DNA from: CAUZSN01 sp963582345
Lineage (GTDB): Bacteria > Planctomycetota > Planctomycetia > Planctomycetales > Planctomycetaceae
Length of the DNA stretch: 24,588 nt
Reading direction: 5' to 3'
Assembly (NCBI GenBank): GCA_963582345.1
Contig: CAUZSN010000034.1
Location: 1 to 24,588, forward strand
How positions within the stretch are numbered: position 1 is the stretch's first letter; each line of letters begins with the position of its first letter. The notes beneath the pieces were generated by a model. It was not told the DNA's origin. It worked only from the letters and a program-made list of their open reading frames with translations, and did no database searches. The translations under genes were made by a program, and so were the position numbers. Positions 1-8,316 of the stretch are shown piece after piece.

Positions 1-4
1 TCGT

Positions 5-538
5 ATGAAACACGTCTTGTCAGCGTTGGTGATGAATCGACCCGGAGTATTGGCTCACGTTTCGGGTATGCTAGCTTCGCGTGCCTTTAACATCGACAGC
101 CTGGCTGTGGGTGAAACTGAGAAACCCGAGTTTTCCCGGATTACTTTTGTCGTCAGCGGCAACGACCGCGTGCTGGATCAAGTGCGTAAGCAACTCGAAA
201 AGCTGATCACCGTCGTCAAAGTACTGGACTTTTCGAACCAAGAATACGTCGAACGCAACTTAATGATGTTGAAGGTCCGCGTCGAGGGGAGCAAACGCAG
301 TGAAGTGCGTGAGTTAGTCGAAATCTTCCGTGGAAAAATCGTCGATGTTAGCACCGGCCATGTGATGATTGAGATCTCCGGTACGGAAGGAAAGATCGAG
401 GCATTTATCGAAATGATACGGCCGTTCGGCATTATGGAACTCGTTCGCACCGGCCGCATCGCATTGCTGCGATCGGACACAGCCACCATTGATACGGCCG
501 AAACGAATCAACCAGTCGAAAAGACAGAATCCGCGTAA
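5..538 (+). CDS. ilvN: Acetolactate synthase small (regulatory) subunit
   Basis: Regulatory subunit of acetolactate synthase, the first common enzyme of valine, leucine and isoleucine synthesis; it binds the catalytic subunit and mediates feedback inhibition. The 177-residue product starts with the typical ACT-domain opening (HVLSALVMNRPGVLAHVSG, residues 3-21), followed by FNIDSLAVGETE near 29-40, both diagnostic for IlvN/IlvH. The second half (about 80-160) is the usual small-subunit C-terminal domain. The length is normal; the tail after about residue 158 is a short polar extension. The ATG lies 4 bases inside the window, so its ribosome binding site is not visible. ilvC follows on the same strand after 112 bp, which suggests an ilv operon with the large subunit probably just upstream. 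Start and function are secure. Confidence 0.95.
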   Translation: MKHVLSALVMNRPGVLAHVSGMLASRAFNIDSLAVGETEKPEFSRITFVVSGNDRVLDQVRKQLEKLITVVKVLDFSNQEYVERNLMMLKVRVEGSKRSEVRELVEIFRGKIVDVSTGHVMIEISGTEGKIEAFIEMIRPFGIMELVRTGRIALLRSDTATIDTAETNQPVEKTESA

Positions 539-650
539 ACGAGTCGATATTTCATATTGGATTTTTGGTTTGCAATTGGCGACCTTCGCGGCAACAATCA
601 TGTGCCACTCGCAAAATTAAGACTCATGGCCAATTCGAAAAGAAAGCATC

Positions 651-1655
651 ATGCCAGCCAAGATTTACTATGAAGACGATGCTGACCTATCGCTATTGAA
701 AGACAAAACGATTGCCGTTTTGGGTTATGGTAGCCAAGGACACGCACAGGCTCAGAATCTGCGGGATAGCGGTTGTAACGTGATTGTTGGGCAACGCCAG
801 AACAGCGCGAATTACGATTTGGCCGTCAGTCACGGCTTTGATCCCATGCCGATCGCCGATGCGACGAAGGGCGGTGACTTGGTCAACGTCTTGCTTCCCG
901 ATGAAGTCCAGGGAGACTTATATCGCAGTGACATCAAAGCGAACCTTAGAAAAGGCAATGTATTGCTATGCTCGCACGGGTTCAACGTGCACTTCGGCCA
1001 GATCGTTCCGCCAAAAGGAGTAGATTTAGCGTTGGTGGCTCCCAAGGGACCTGGTCACCTGGTTCGCAGCGAATACGAAAGGGGGGGGGGAGTCCCATCG
1101 CTAATCGCCATGGGGCCAAATGCGTCTAACAAATCGAAACAGTTAGCACTGGCTTACGCGAAGGGCATTGGCGGCACACGAGGAGGAGTTATCGAGACAA
1201 CGTTTGCCGAAGAAACGGAAACCGACTTGTTTGGAGAGCAGGTTGTTCTATGTGGCGGAGTTAGCGCCCTGGTCACGGCAGCCTTTGAAACCTTGGTCGA
1301 GGCTGGCTACCAGCCCGAAATGGCCTACTTCGAATGCCTACACGAACTGAAACTGATCGTCGATTTGTTTTATCAAGGCGGCCTGAACTACATGCGCTAC
1401 AGTGTCTCGAACACGGCCGAATTCGGCGACTATACTCGCGGATCGCGGATCGTCAGTGAGCAAACTAAGCAAGAAATGAAAAAGATTTTGGATGAGGTCC
1501 AATCTGGCCAGTTCGCCAAAGAATGGATCTTAGAGAACAAGGCCAATCAGCCAACCTTCAAGGCGCACCGACATCGCAACCGACATCACCAGATCGAAAA
1601 GGTCGGCAAGGAGTTACGAAGCATGATGACTTGGATCGATGCGAAAGAAGTGTGA
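651..1655 (+). CDS. ilvC: Ketol-acid reductoisomerase (NADP+)
   Basis: Converts acetolactate or acetohydroxybutyrate into the dihydroxy acids of the branched-chain amino acid pathway, using NADPH and Mg2+. The 334-residue product has class I (short-form) length. The Rossmann dinucleotide loop is GYGSQGHAQAQNLRDSG (about residues 25-41), and VGQRQNSANYD (about 46-56) is the cofactor-specificity loop. APKGPGH and the C-terminal knotted domain (FECLHELKLIVDLFYQGG and SNTAEFGDYTRG, with the metal-binding acids) are intact. It follows ilvN by 112 bp, consistent with co-transcription; the ribosome binding site is weak. Oddity: an uninterrupted run of ten G bases at 1081-1090 encodes the Arg-Gly-Gly-Gly turn before VPS. 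The reading frame is intact here, but such a run is prone to slippage. Confidence 0.96.
   Translation: MPAKIYYEDDADLSLLKDKTIAVLGYGSQGHAQAQNLRDSGCNVIVGQRQNSANYDLAVSHGFDPMPIADATKGGDLVNVLLPDEVQGDLYRSDIKANLRKGNVLLCSHGFNVHFGQIVPPKGVDLALVAPKGPGHLVRSEYERGGGVPSLIAMGPNASNKSKQLALAYAKGIGGTRGGVIETTFAEETETDLFGEQVVLCGGVSALVTAAFETLVEAGYQPEMAYFECLHELKLIVDLFYQGGLNYMRYSVSNTAEFGDYTRGSRIVSEQTKQEMKKILDEVQSGQFAKEWILENKANQPTFKAHRHRNRHHQIEKVGKELRSMMTWIDAKEV
1081..1090 (+). repeat. Ten-base G homopolymer inside ilvC
   Basis: Ten consecutive G bases sit within the ilvC reading frame and encode part of an Arg-Gly-Gly-Gly turn. Synonymous codons could have broken the run but do not. The frame is correct at this length; gain or loss of one base would truncate the enzyme. 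It could also be a spot where a sequencing error is likely. Confidence 0.9.
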
Positions 1656-1753
1656 ACGCTAGAGCAGAAGTTACAGGTTAGACGCTGCCGCACGTCCAAA
1701 TCGAGAATCCCTTCTTGAATTCTGACGCCCGGCCCCTCACTGCTGGCCACTCT

Positions 1754-2617
1754 ATGACCAAGACACGAATCTCTCTTTACGCCGACCATCCGCGAACTTA
1801 TCGCGAAAACAAGTTCGTCTATCCCGTGCTGTCTCGTCGCAGCAAAGGGATCTCGATCGGAGTGAATCTCAACCCGGACAAGATTTGCAACTTCGACTGC
1901 ATCTACTGCCAAGTCAACCGTCGTAGCGAGTCTGAAACCAAATTTGTCGAGACCGATCGGCTGATGGACGAATTAGATTGGATGCTTTCGTTCGTCACTT
2001 CTGGGGACATTTACCATGATGAGCAGTTCCAAGATATTCCCGAACCATTACGACGATTAAATGATATTGCCTTTTCCGGAGACGGCGAGCCCACAACGTT
2101 TCGCAATATTGACACCATTGTCGAAAGCGTCGCCGCACTGAAGATTCGGCACCGACTGCATAAAACAAAATTGGTCCTAATTACCAACGCGAGCATGTTT
2201 CACCGACCCGTTGTCAAACGCACCTTAGAAATCCTGGACGACAATAACGGAGAAGTTTGGGCGAAGTTGGAAACGGGGACTGAGGAGTATTACCAACTGG
2301 TCGAACGAACCAAGATCCCTTTCCGGCAGATTCTGGACAATATTGCCGAAGCGGCCCAAAAACGACCGATCGTCATCCAAAGTCTGTTCATGAAAATCCA
2401 CGACAACTCGCCACCGAAATCGGAGATAGATGCATTTTGCGACCGGCTCAATGAAATTACCGAATCGGGCGGCCGAATCCAACTGGTCCAGGTCTATACT
2501 GTCGCTCGCCCGCCCACTGAAGGTTTTGTCGCCGCTTTATCGCCGCACGAAGTTAACGGGATCGCCACAGTAGTCAATCATCGGACCGGATTGCCGACGG
2601 ATGTTTACGACAGCTGA
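1754..2617 (+). CDS. Radical SAM protein (TYW1-like/DUF family)
   Basis: A radical S-adenosylmethionine enzyme of unknown substrate. The cluster-binding motif is CNFDCIYCQ (the CxxxCxxC signature, about residues 44-52 from the ATG used here). It is preceded by GVNLNPDKI and followed by the SAM-binding GDGEPT loop (about residue 110) and a LVLITNAS strand, the usual order in a radical SAM TIM barrel. The C-terminal part (IQSLFMKIHD and LVQVYTVARPP) resembles uncharacterised radical SAM proteins related to wybutosine-synthesis enzymes; this family placement is from memory of the motifs. The frame is open upstream to a TTG at 1715, but the ATG at 1754 begins the conserved sequence and is preferred. 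No clear Shine-Dalgarno was found for either start. It lies 98 bp after ilvC and shows no functional link to it. Confidence 0.85.
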   Translation: MTKTRISLYADHPRTYRENKFVYPVLSRRSKGISIGVNLNPDKICNFDCIYCQVNRRSESETKFVETDRLMDELDWMLSFVTSGDIYHDEQFQDIPEPLRRLNDIAFSGDGEPTTFRNIDTIVESVAALKIRHRLHKTKLVLITNASMFHRPVVKRTLEILDDNNGEVWAKLETGTEEYYQLVERTKIPFRQILDNIAEAAQKRPIVIQSLFMKIHDNSPPKSEIDAFCDRLNEITESGGRIQLVQVYTVARPPTEGFVAALSPHEVNGIATVVNHRTGLPTDVYDS

Positions 2618-2663
2618 CAATTGGCCTCGATTATTTCCCGCGTCCCAACTCGCATTTCAGGGC

Positions 2664-3009
2664 CTACAATTTCGCATCGATATCCTCCGCGCAAGAGTAC
2701 TCGAATGATGAAGCTTCTTCGCTGAATTTAGATGGCACGAGCTCGACAACCGAAACCGTGTTAGCCGCCAACTGCTGCCGTTTGCGGCGAGCTTCGGCCA
2801 AGCGGATGGTGTGGTCAGGTATTCGCGAGTGGCGGCAGCCGCGTTGCGTTACTGGTCCAATCTATCGATCAGGTCTTCCAACAATTGAGAATCACACATG
2901 TTACGGAAAAAGAACTCCATGAACAGACCTGAAAGTTGTCAACCAGCTCTTCGAATACGTGCTGGTCGCCGCTCTGGATTCTGATCATCAATTGATCGCC
3001 ATCCGTCAT
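2664..3009 (-). pseudogene. Decayed ECF-type sigma-70 factor
   Basis: Remnant of an extracytoplasmic-function sigma factor. Reading down from 3009, an ATG still has a good Shine-Dalgarno (AAGGA, 8 bases upstream) and encodes MTD, then shifts frame by one base. The next frame reads RIQSGDQHVFEELVGQ and MEFFFRNMCDSQLLEDL, the region 2.1-2.2 sequence of ECF sigma factors. It hits a stop around 2850, just where the conserved QETFL part should follow. Further down, another frame reads LAEARRKRQQLAANTVSVVE and ends at 2666-2664; it may be the original C-terminus or unrelated. Regions 2.3-2.4 and 4, which bind the -10 and -35 elements, are absent, so no functional sigma factor can be made. An intact family member would be about 180-200 residues. 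The family call for the N-terminal part is firm; the downstream boundary is not. Confidence 0.7.
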
Positions 3010-3357
3010 GGTTGGATTCCTTACAACCCGGATTATTCAATTAGGTTGACTCGAGGCCACACAACCTGCTGCCGTAGCAGCGCAAACACATTAAGTGGAG
3101 TTCGGCACGCTGTTCACGATTTGACCGTGGTATAAGCAACCGAAGCTCTGGCACAAATAGAGTCTTCTCAATCCCGCCTACACATTTGTGAATAATCCAG
3201 ATTCGGTGAAGAGTTGAGTCGAAATTGATCCGGTCGGTTCTCTCTCAACCCTCGACGTTGGACCCATGCACTGCCTAATATATTTACAGGTTTCAGTTAC
3301 TGATTGCCGAGTCGTTTCGTCGGCGGTGTTGCAAAACAGCGGGTTCAAGTGGTGGCA
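3010..3357. other. Spacer with no recognised gene
   Basis: Between the decayed ECF factor and the LarA-like gene I see no frame with recognisable protein sequence, no strong hairpin and no convincing promoter. The frame of the downstream gene is open back to a TTG at 3304, but that stretch does not resemble the family N-terminus. Confidence 0.5.
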
Positions 3358-4593
3358 GTGAATCATTCCAAACCCATCGGGCTGAGCTACGGCGAGAAAA
3401 ATTGGTTCTCGTGTCGGATCGACAGTCGCCGCGTGGTGGCCATTCATTCAACCCCACGATCAATTCGCAACTTGACTGATAAGTTGTGCTCGGTACTGGA
3501 ACATCCGCTCGATTTTCCTCCACTCGAGCAGGCGATCGTTCCTGGCGACCGAATTGTACTAGTGCTGGATCCGCAAATGCCTGGGGCGACCATCGTTGTG
3601 GCTGAGACTTGGAAGATTCTCAAGCGACAAGATATCAATCCCAAAGACGTCGTCATCATCCAGCCTGTATCATTGAATCCGTCGAAACTATCCGAGCCTC
3701 GCAGTAAACTACCGGAACACATACGACGCGACATGGTGTGGAAGATTCATGATCCGACAAAGGACCACGACAGTATCTACTTGGCGTCGACTTCTTCGGG
3801 CGAACGGATTCACTTGGCGCGTGAAGTGGTGGAAGCGGACTTCATCATTCCAATCGGTTCGGTTGCTTTCGACCCAGTGCTTGGATATCGGGGCACAAGC
3901 AGCGTCTTGTACCCTGGTCTCTCATCATCCAAAGCAATTTCGCGGGCCCATGGGCAGGGGCATCGTGAGCTCGGTCCAGACGATGAACGCCCCTTGCGGC
4001 AGTTGATTGATGAAATCGCCGGGCTGCTGGGAATTCAGTTCGCCATTCAAGTTATTGCGGCCGGCGGCGGTGGCGTGGCCAACATTTTGGCGGGATCGCC
4101 GGATTCAGTGTTCCAACGCGGCAAACAGCTCTTGGCCGAACACTGGATGGTGCACCTGGACACTCGCCCTGAAATCATCGTGGCTGCCGTTGATTCCGAC
4201 GCGGCCGGACACAGTTGGCCACAAATTGGAGCTGCTCTGGCGACCGCTCGAAACCTAGTTGCCAAGGACGGTAAGATCATTATCCTGTCGAGTCTCGACG
4301 AGGATTTAACTGAAGGACTACGGATGATTCAAGCGTGCCAATCACCTCGCGACGCAATCAAACCGCTCCGCACCAGAACGCCGCCCGACTTAATCGCCGC
4401 CACTCAGCTGGCCAACGCTGTCGACTGGGCCTACGTCTACCTGCTCAGCAACCTGGACGGCAATCTGGTTGAAGATTTGTTCATATCGCCGATCAAAAAC
4501 GAACAGGAAGTCAAGCAATTGCTGAGCCATGACGAATCATGCGCTTTCCTGGGAGCAGCCCAACACACATACGGGCTGCTGCGTTCTGCGTAA
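3358..4593 (+). CDS. LarA/DUF2088-like protein, probably catalytically divergent
   Basis: Member of the nickel-dependent lactate racemase (LarA) fold family, about 411 residues, close to the usual length. The N-terminal domain has the family pattern PGDRIVLVLDPQ (near residue 62) and KDVVIIQP. The second half has VEADFIIPIGSVAFDP and VLYPGLSS, aligning with the LarA segment that carries the pincer-cofactor lysine. By eye alignment, the lysine that carries the nickel pincer (Lys184 in Lactobacillus LarA) is serine, the histidine about ten residues before it is aspartate, and the N-terminal catalytic histidine is missing. It may therefore be a non-racemase paralogue. The start is uncertain: TTG 3304 or GTG 3349, 3352 or 3358. 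GTG 3358 is chosen because the family-like sequence begins there. A DUF1573 gene follows after 74 bp on the same strand. Confidence 0.75.
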   Translation: MNHSKPIGLSYGEKNWFSCRIDSRRVVAIHSTPRSIRNLTDKLCSVLEHPLDFPPLEQAIVPGDRIVLVLDPQMPGATIVVAETWKILKRQDINPKDVVIIQPVSLNPSKLSEPRSKLPEHIRRDMVWKIHDPTKDHDSIYLASTSSGERIHLAREVVEADFIIPIGSVAFDPVLGYRGTSSVLYPGLSSSKAISRAHGQGHRELGPDDERPLRQLIDEIAGLLGIQFAIQVIAAGGGGVANILAGSPDSVFQRGKQLLAEHWMVHLDTRPEIIVAAVDSDAAGHSWPQIGAALATARNLVAKDGKIIILSSLDEDLTEGLRMIQACQSPRDAIKPLRTRTPPDLIAATQLANAVDWAYVYLLSNLDGNLVEDLFISPIKNEQEVKQLLSHDESCAFLGAAQHTYGLLRSA

Positions 4594-4667
4594 GCGCCGC
4601 ACTTGCCGGACCCATCTGCTTTTGATAAAAGGCTGCTCCAGATTCGCCCACGACACGGAGACAATGC

Positions 4668-5480
4668 ATGGGCCACAATATTTCAACCGACAGGTTGCCT
4701 GCTAACGGTATTTTTATCCCTGCTGCAGCTGCGTTGCCGTTTGCGCTTTCAATTATCTTCCACACAATCGGTCCGCATGGCCAACAATTTTCTCAAGCCG
4801 CTGAACCTCCGGCGTTGGCGTTCGATCAGTACCTGGTCAATTTGCGAGACGTCCAGCCAAGTCGATATGTGTTCGCTCGATTTGGCTTTACAAATACCAG
4901 CAAACACACCGTCAAGATTAAGCAACTCAAACCAAGCTGCGGCTGTCTGAACCCTCAGTTGAAGAAACGCCGTTATGAACCAAACGAGTCGGGCGAATTC
5001 TATTTACGAGTGCAAACGGCCAACGAGAAACCGGGACCAAACGAGTACTTCTGTACGGTTCTCTACGAAGACATCCAGCCGCGTGAAGTTGAATTGAGGT
5101 TCAAAGTTACGCTGCCAAATAAGACAGTGATCGTGCGACCGAAGGCCCTGATTTTCTATCAGTTCGGTAGCGAGCCGACAACGCGAGAAATCGTCGTGAC
5201 CGACTACCGACAGCAACAACTTGAGATACTGGGCGTGAATTGCTCATCAACACTCGCAAAAGTCGCGTTGGGCAAAGTAGAATCAGATCACCAGGGACAA
5301 CGTCGACACAAAGTTCTGGTGACAGTCGTGGAAGTGCCACAAGGTCGACACCAGGCTCTGGTTACAATCTTCACGAATGATCCGGAGTTCTCCCAGCTCC
5401 GAGTTCCGCTACTTCTGCAAGGGCCTGGCGAAAAACCACATCGCCTGGGAACCACCTTGCCGTACCGATCGCACCGTTGA
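4668..5480 (+). CDS. Exported DUF1573 (Ig-like/ASH-type) protein
   Basis: Probably an exported protein with DUF1573-type beta-sandwich repeats; no enzyme activity is expected. A hydrophobic stretch at about residues 14-34 looks like a signal or membrane anchor. The body begins with FDQYLVNLRDVQPSRYVFARF (the hallmark 'tension' strand and FxFTN pattern) and carries KPSCGC near residue 90, the cysteine signature typical of DUF1573. A second sandwich covers about residues 150-255 and ends with a classic TIFTNDPE strand. The start is the second of two close ATGs and is supported by GGAG seven bases upstream. It lies 74 bp after the LarA-like gene and could share its transcript. The stop is 21 bp from the stop of the convergent sigma factor gene. 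Its role is unknown; such proteins are numerous in planctomycetes. Confidence 0.85.
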   Translation: MGHNISTDRLPANGIFIPAAAALPFALSIIFHTIGPHGQQFSQAAEPPALAFDQYLVNLRDVQPSRYVFARFGFTNTSKHTVKIKQLKPSCGCLNPQLKKRRYEPNESGEFYLRVQTANEKPGPNEYFCTVLYEDIQPREVELRFKVTLPNKTVIVRPKALIFYQFGSEPTTREIVVTDYRQQQLEILGVNCSSTLAKVALGKVESDHQGQRRHKVLVTVVEVPQGRHQALVTIFTNDPEFSQLRVPLLLQGPGEKPHRLGTTLPYRSHR

Positions 5481-5501
5481 TCTGTTTCGTTTAAAACGAC
5501 T

Positions 5502-7202
5502 CTAATCTTTGCCAGTGAACCGTTCATCGACCTTGTCTCCGTTTCCTGGAAACAGTGCGTCGACGAAACCTTGCAAGTGTTCGCTGCGAGTCGAATGCTG
5601 CAACTTTTTCAGGGCCTTCGATTCTATCTGCCGAATCCGCTCGCGAGTCACTTTGAAGATACGTCCGGTCTCTTCCAACGTATAGCTGTAGCCGTCACCT
5701 AGACCATAACGCAGTCGGATAATTTCGCGTTCGCGATAGGTCAAGCTTTTCAGGACGTGGTCGATTTTGTCTTTGAGCATTTCGCGCATAGCCGAATCGG
5801 CCGGAGTATACTCGACGCTGTCTTCCAGAAAGTCTCCGAAGTTACTGTCTTCGCTCTCGCCGATCGGCGTATCCAGGCTAATGGGATGCTTCCATGTCCT
5901 CATGATTCGTTCCGTCTCATCAACGGTCAGACCGACAGCGCCGGCCAATTCTTCCATGCTGGGCTCACGTCCCGTTTCCTGCCGGATCTGTTCGCTTCTA
6001 GCTTTCAGCGTCGAGATACTTTGGAACATGTGCACGGGAATACGAATCGTGCGGGCATGATCGGCAACGGCGCGCGTGATTGCCTGGCGGATCCACCAGG
6101 TGGCATATGTCGAAAACTTATATCCCCGACGGAATTCGTATTTTTCGACGCCGCGCATTAAGCCAGCGTTGCCTTCCTGAATGAGATCCAGAAAACTCAG
6201 GCCACGATTGCGATATTTCTTGGCAATCGACACAACCAGCCGCAAGTTGCCGCCTGACAACTTTTGTTTTGCTTCCGTCCAAGCATCAAACCTGCATTTG
6301 ATTTCCTGCATTCGAACACGAAACTGCCCGGGCGTTTCTAAAGTCATTTCGATGACTTCGTGCAGTTCACGTTTCAACAACGGTCCATCGCCCTTCGTAC
6401 CCCGGCCGTTCAACTTGGCTACTTTTCGCTGCAAGTCCTCGATCCGTTCTTCGATTTGCTGCATTCGCTTCATAATGGGCTGCAATCGCTGCGTCCGCAG
6501 ACTTAACTCTTCACACAGCGTGGCCATCTTTCGTCGGCGGAGCAAAAGTCGCTGTTTGGCGAGAATACGCTGCCGCTTCGTCACTGACTTCGATATGCTG
6601 ATTTGGAAATCTTCGACGTTCTTCTGCATCAGATTTTTCAAAGTGCTCAGATTGTGCGGCATCCGGCCAACAATCTGCTCTTTACGAACATTTTCAGTTT
6701 CCGAGGTGCGCAACGTCCGTTCGAACGGCAATGTGCCAGCACGCACTTTGTCGAGCGTCTCGACGGCAATACGAAGTGCAAAGTCAGATTCCAGAATGGT
6801 TCGCCGGAATCGCTTTCGACAGATTTCGATTTGTTTCGCTAGAAAAATTTCCTTTGCACGCGTCAGCAGTGGGATGGTGCCCATCTGGCTGAGATACATG
6901 CGAAGTGGATCACGCGACGAAAGAGTCGTCTCGGGTCCGAGAAACGTCTTGGTAGCCCGCAATGCCTCATTTTTCTTGTCCTGCGAACCGTTTGTTGCGG
7001 CTGTATCAGGTTCGTCTGACTCTGCAGTCGGGTCGTTGATCAATCTCAAGCCCAGCTCCTCCTGAGCCAGCACCAGTTCATCGACCATTGCCGGATCGCC
7101 TCCTTCATCGGGCAAATAGTCATCAACCTGATGAAACGTCAAATAGCCCGTCTGCCGTGCTTCGTCGATCAACAATCTGAGCTTTTTGTCCAATCGATGC
7201 AC
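5502..7202 (-). CDS. rpoD: RNA polymerase sigma factor, primary sigma-70 type
   Basis: Directs RNA polymerase to -10/-35 promoters. The 566-residue protein has region 1.1-like sequence at residues 1-70, region 1.2 from about 97 (DPLRMYLSQMG), a non-conserved coiled insert at about 140-310, and region 2 at about 319-390. Region 2 includes NLRLVVSIAKKYRNRGLSF, FLDLIQEGN and the -10-melting FSTYATWWIRQAI. Region 3 spans about 397-470 (GREPSMEELA) and region 4 about 480-545, with the -35 helix VTRERIRQIESKALKKL. This full set of regions marks a group 1 or close group 2 factor. The GTG start at 7202 is decided by GGGAG seven bases upstream. The C-terminal tail after residue 536 is about 25 residues longer than usual. 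It is convergent with the DUF1573 gene. Whether it is the sole housekeeping factor cannot be told from this window. Confidence 0.92.
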   Translation of the reverse strand: MHRLDKKLRLLIDEARQTGYLTFHQVDDYLPDEGGDPAMVDELVLAQEELGLRLINDPTAESDEPDTAATNGSQDKKNEALRATKTFLGPETTLSSRDPLRMYLSQMGTIPLLTRAKEIFLAKQIEICRKRFRRTILESDFALRIAVETLDKVRAGTLPFERTLRTSETENVRKEQIVGRMPHNLSTLKNLMQKNVEDFQISISKSVTKRQRILAKQRLLLRRRKMATLCEELSLRTQRLQPIMKRMQQIEERIEDLQRKVAKLNGRGTKGDGPLLKRELHEVIEMTLETPGQFRVRMQEIKCRFDAWTEAKQKLSGGNLRLVVSIAKKYRNRGLSFLDLIQEGNAGLMRGVEKYEFRRGYKFSTYATWWIRQAITRAVADHARTIRIPVHMFQSISTLKARSEQIRQETGREPSMEELAGAVGLTVDETERIMRTWKHPISLDTPIGESEDSNFGDFLEDSVEYTPADSAMREMLKDKIDHVLKSLTYREREIIRLRYGLGDGYSYTLEETGRIFKVTRERIRQIESKALKKLQHSTRSEHLQGFVDALFPGNGDKVDERFTGKD

Positions 7203-7329
7203 TGGATCACTCCCTTCCCTTGAAATGAGTTTGCTGTGTACATCCTGTACGAATGCGATTCAGTCCTGGACAACATGACAACACCAGCGTTCCAGAAAAT
7301 GGCTACTCGGAAGAATTCGCTGTCAAATG

Positions 7330-7538
7330 CTATGGGATGAGATCTCGTTCACCCAACCGATCGCAAATCTGAATCGCTTGGACCGTCACGTCACAAGACG
7401 CACACTGCATCCTTAACAGATCGAGCGAAACTGGCCCGGCCGCTGTCGCCTCGAGGACAATTTCAGCGAGCAGCACATCAGTGCAGCAAACTGAACCAGG
7501 GACAAGCGTCGAACGTCGTCAGGCGAGAGGGTTCTCAA
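7330..7538 (-). pseudogene. Possible frameshifted small gene
   Basis: Two adjoining minus-strand frames each look like protein but are out of register by one base. The upstream frame from a TTG at 7538 reads RTLSPDDVRRLSLVQFAAL. It runs into a frame reading DVLLAEIVLEATAAGPVSLD and later CDRLGERDLIP before a stop at 7332-7330. Joined, they give about 69 residues rich in helix, with a winged-helix-like cadence. A purine-rich AAAGGA lies about 8 bases before the TTG. I do not recognise the family. It sits 127 bp upstream of the sigma factor gene on the same strand. A real small gene with a frameshift, a sequencing error, or chance are all possible. Confidence 0.35.
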
Positions 7539-8316
7539 ACGACAGCATCCTTTCTCTCTTTACGAGAACCAGCGAGAAATCCTTTGCTAACGAAGACCTG
7601 ATGCTACCAAAATAACTTCACTCGTCAACTCGTCCACGATAAAACACCGCCCCAAAACAATTTTCTTGAGAACTTTCCATCAGCCCGTCGTTTCATAAAT
7701 TCTGTCTGTACACCAAAGCCAGACTTTGGACTCCGTCACGGAGTGTCTAAACTGCTGCCTGCAATAACAAAATCCGACGTAACATGAGCTGCGGTTGCTC
7801 GCTGTTTGCAATTATTTGCGTCTCTTAGTGTTATTAGTCAATGGCTACTGTGGACGTGAACGTACGGTCACTCACACTTCCAATGCCAAATTCTCATAAT
7901 ACCACAAGGAATTATCTGTAAATGCCTTACGTCTACTTTTTTCGACTAGACGACGCAACGTCCGTCTACTTGTATCGTTTCTGCCATTCGAGATTCTAAA
8001 ACTGCTATCAGACGTCAATTCCCGGCAACTGTTTCCGGCAATCGTCTGGTCTGATCAACTCACTGCCAACCGGCCGATTTCGCTCCAGGTGTAGTGTGAC
8101 GCACATCCAGTTCTGCCTGGATTACTCATAGCCTGGCTAGTTCCAGTCGTAAAGACAGACCAACCTGCCGACTCAGGACTTCGGTCGGCTGATCGCCGAT
8201 GATATTCACGCTTCCGGAAGGTAAATGGAAAAAACGAGTTTCATTCGGGGACACCCGCCACCATGAATGCTGCAGTTCAAACCCAGCGGACAGAAAATGA
8301 AATCTTCTTACGGCAC
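7539..8316. other. Long spacer with short hairpins and one overlapping frame
   Basis: No recognised gene. Two back-to-back hairpins sit at 7713-7729 (CCAAAG, 5-base loop, CTTTGG) and 7730-7744 (ACTCCGT, C, ACGGAGT). At 8126-8320 a minus-strand frame of 64 codons begins with TTG overlapping the TGA of the SH3b gene (TTGA overlap). Its product contains GSVNIIGDQPTEVLSRQVGL and could be a translationally coupled small protein. It has no Shine-Dalgarno and no family I know, so I leave it unannotated. The rest shows nothing I can name. Confidence 0.4.
7713..7744. repeat. Two adjacent hairpins
   Basis: Two perfect inverted repeats abut: a 6-bp stem with a 5-base loop at 7713-7729, and a 7-bp stem around a single central base at 7730-7744. 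Neither is followed by a T run on either strand, so they are not obvious intrinsic terminators. They may be a remnant of a mobile-element end or a structured RNA. Confidence 0.6.

Noticed and set aside
3140..3160. TGGCAC matches elsewhere (for example near 2733, 3152, 18892 and 22706) as sigma-54 promoters
   Set aside because: The GC at the -12 position is missing or wrongly spaced in each.
5481..5501. Palindromic TCGTTT/AAACGA between the convergent DUF1573 and sigma factor genes as a terminator
   Set aside because: The stem is only six A/T-rich pairs and there is no T run on either strand.
6181..7065. Plus-strand frame of 294 codons opposite the sigma factor gene
   Set aside because: It is wholly antisense to well-conserved sigma-70 sequence; the Arg/Ser-rich composition is typical of a shadow frame.
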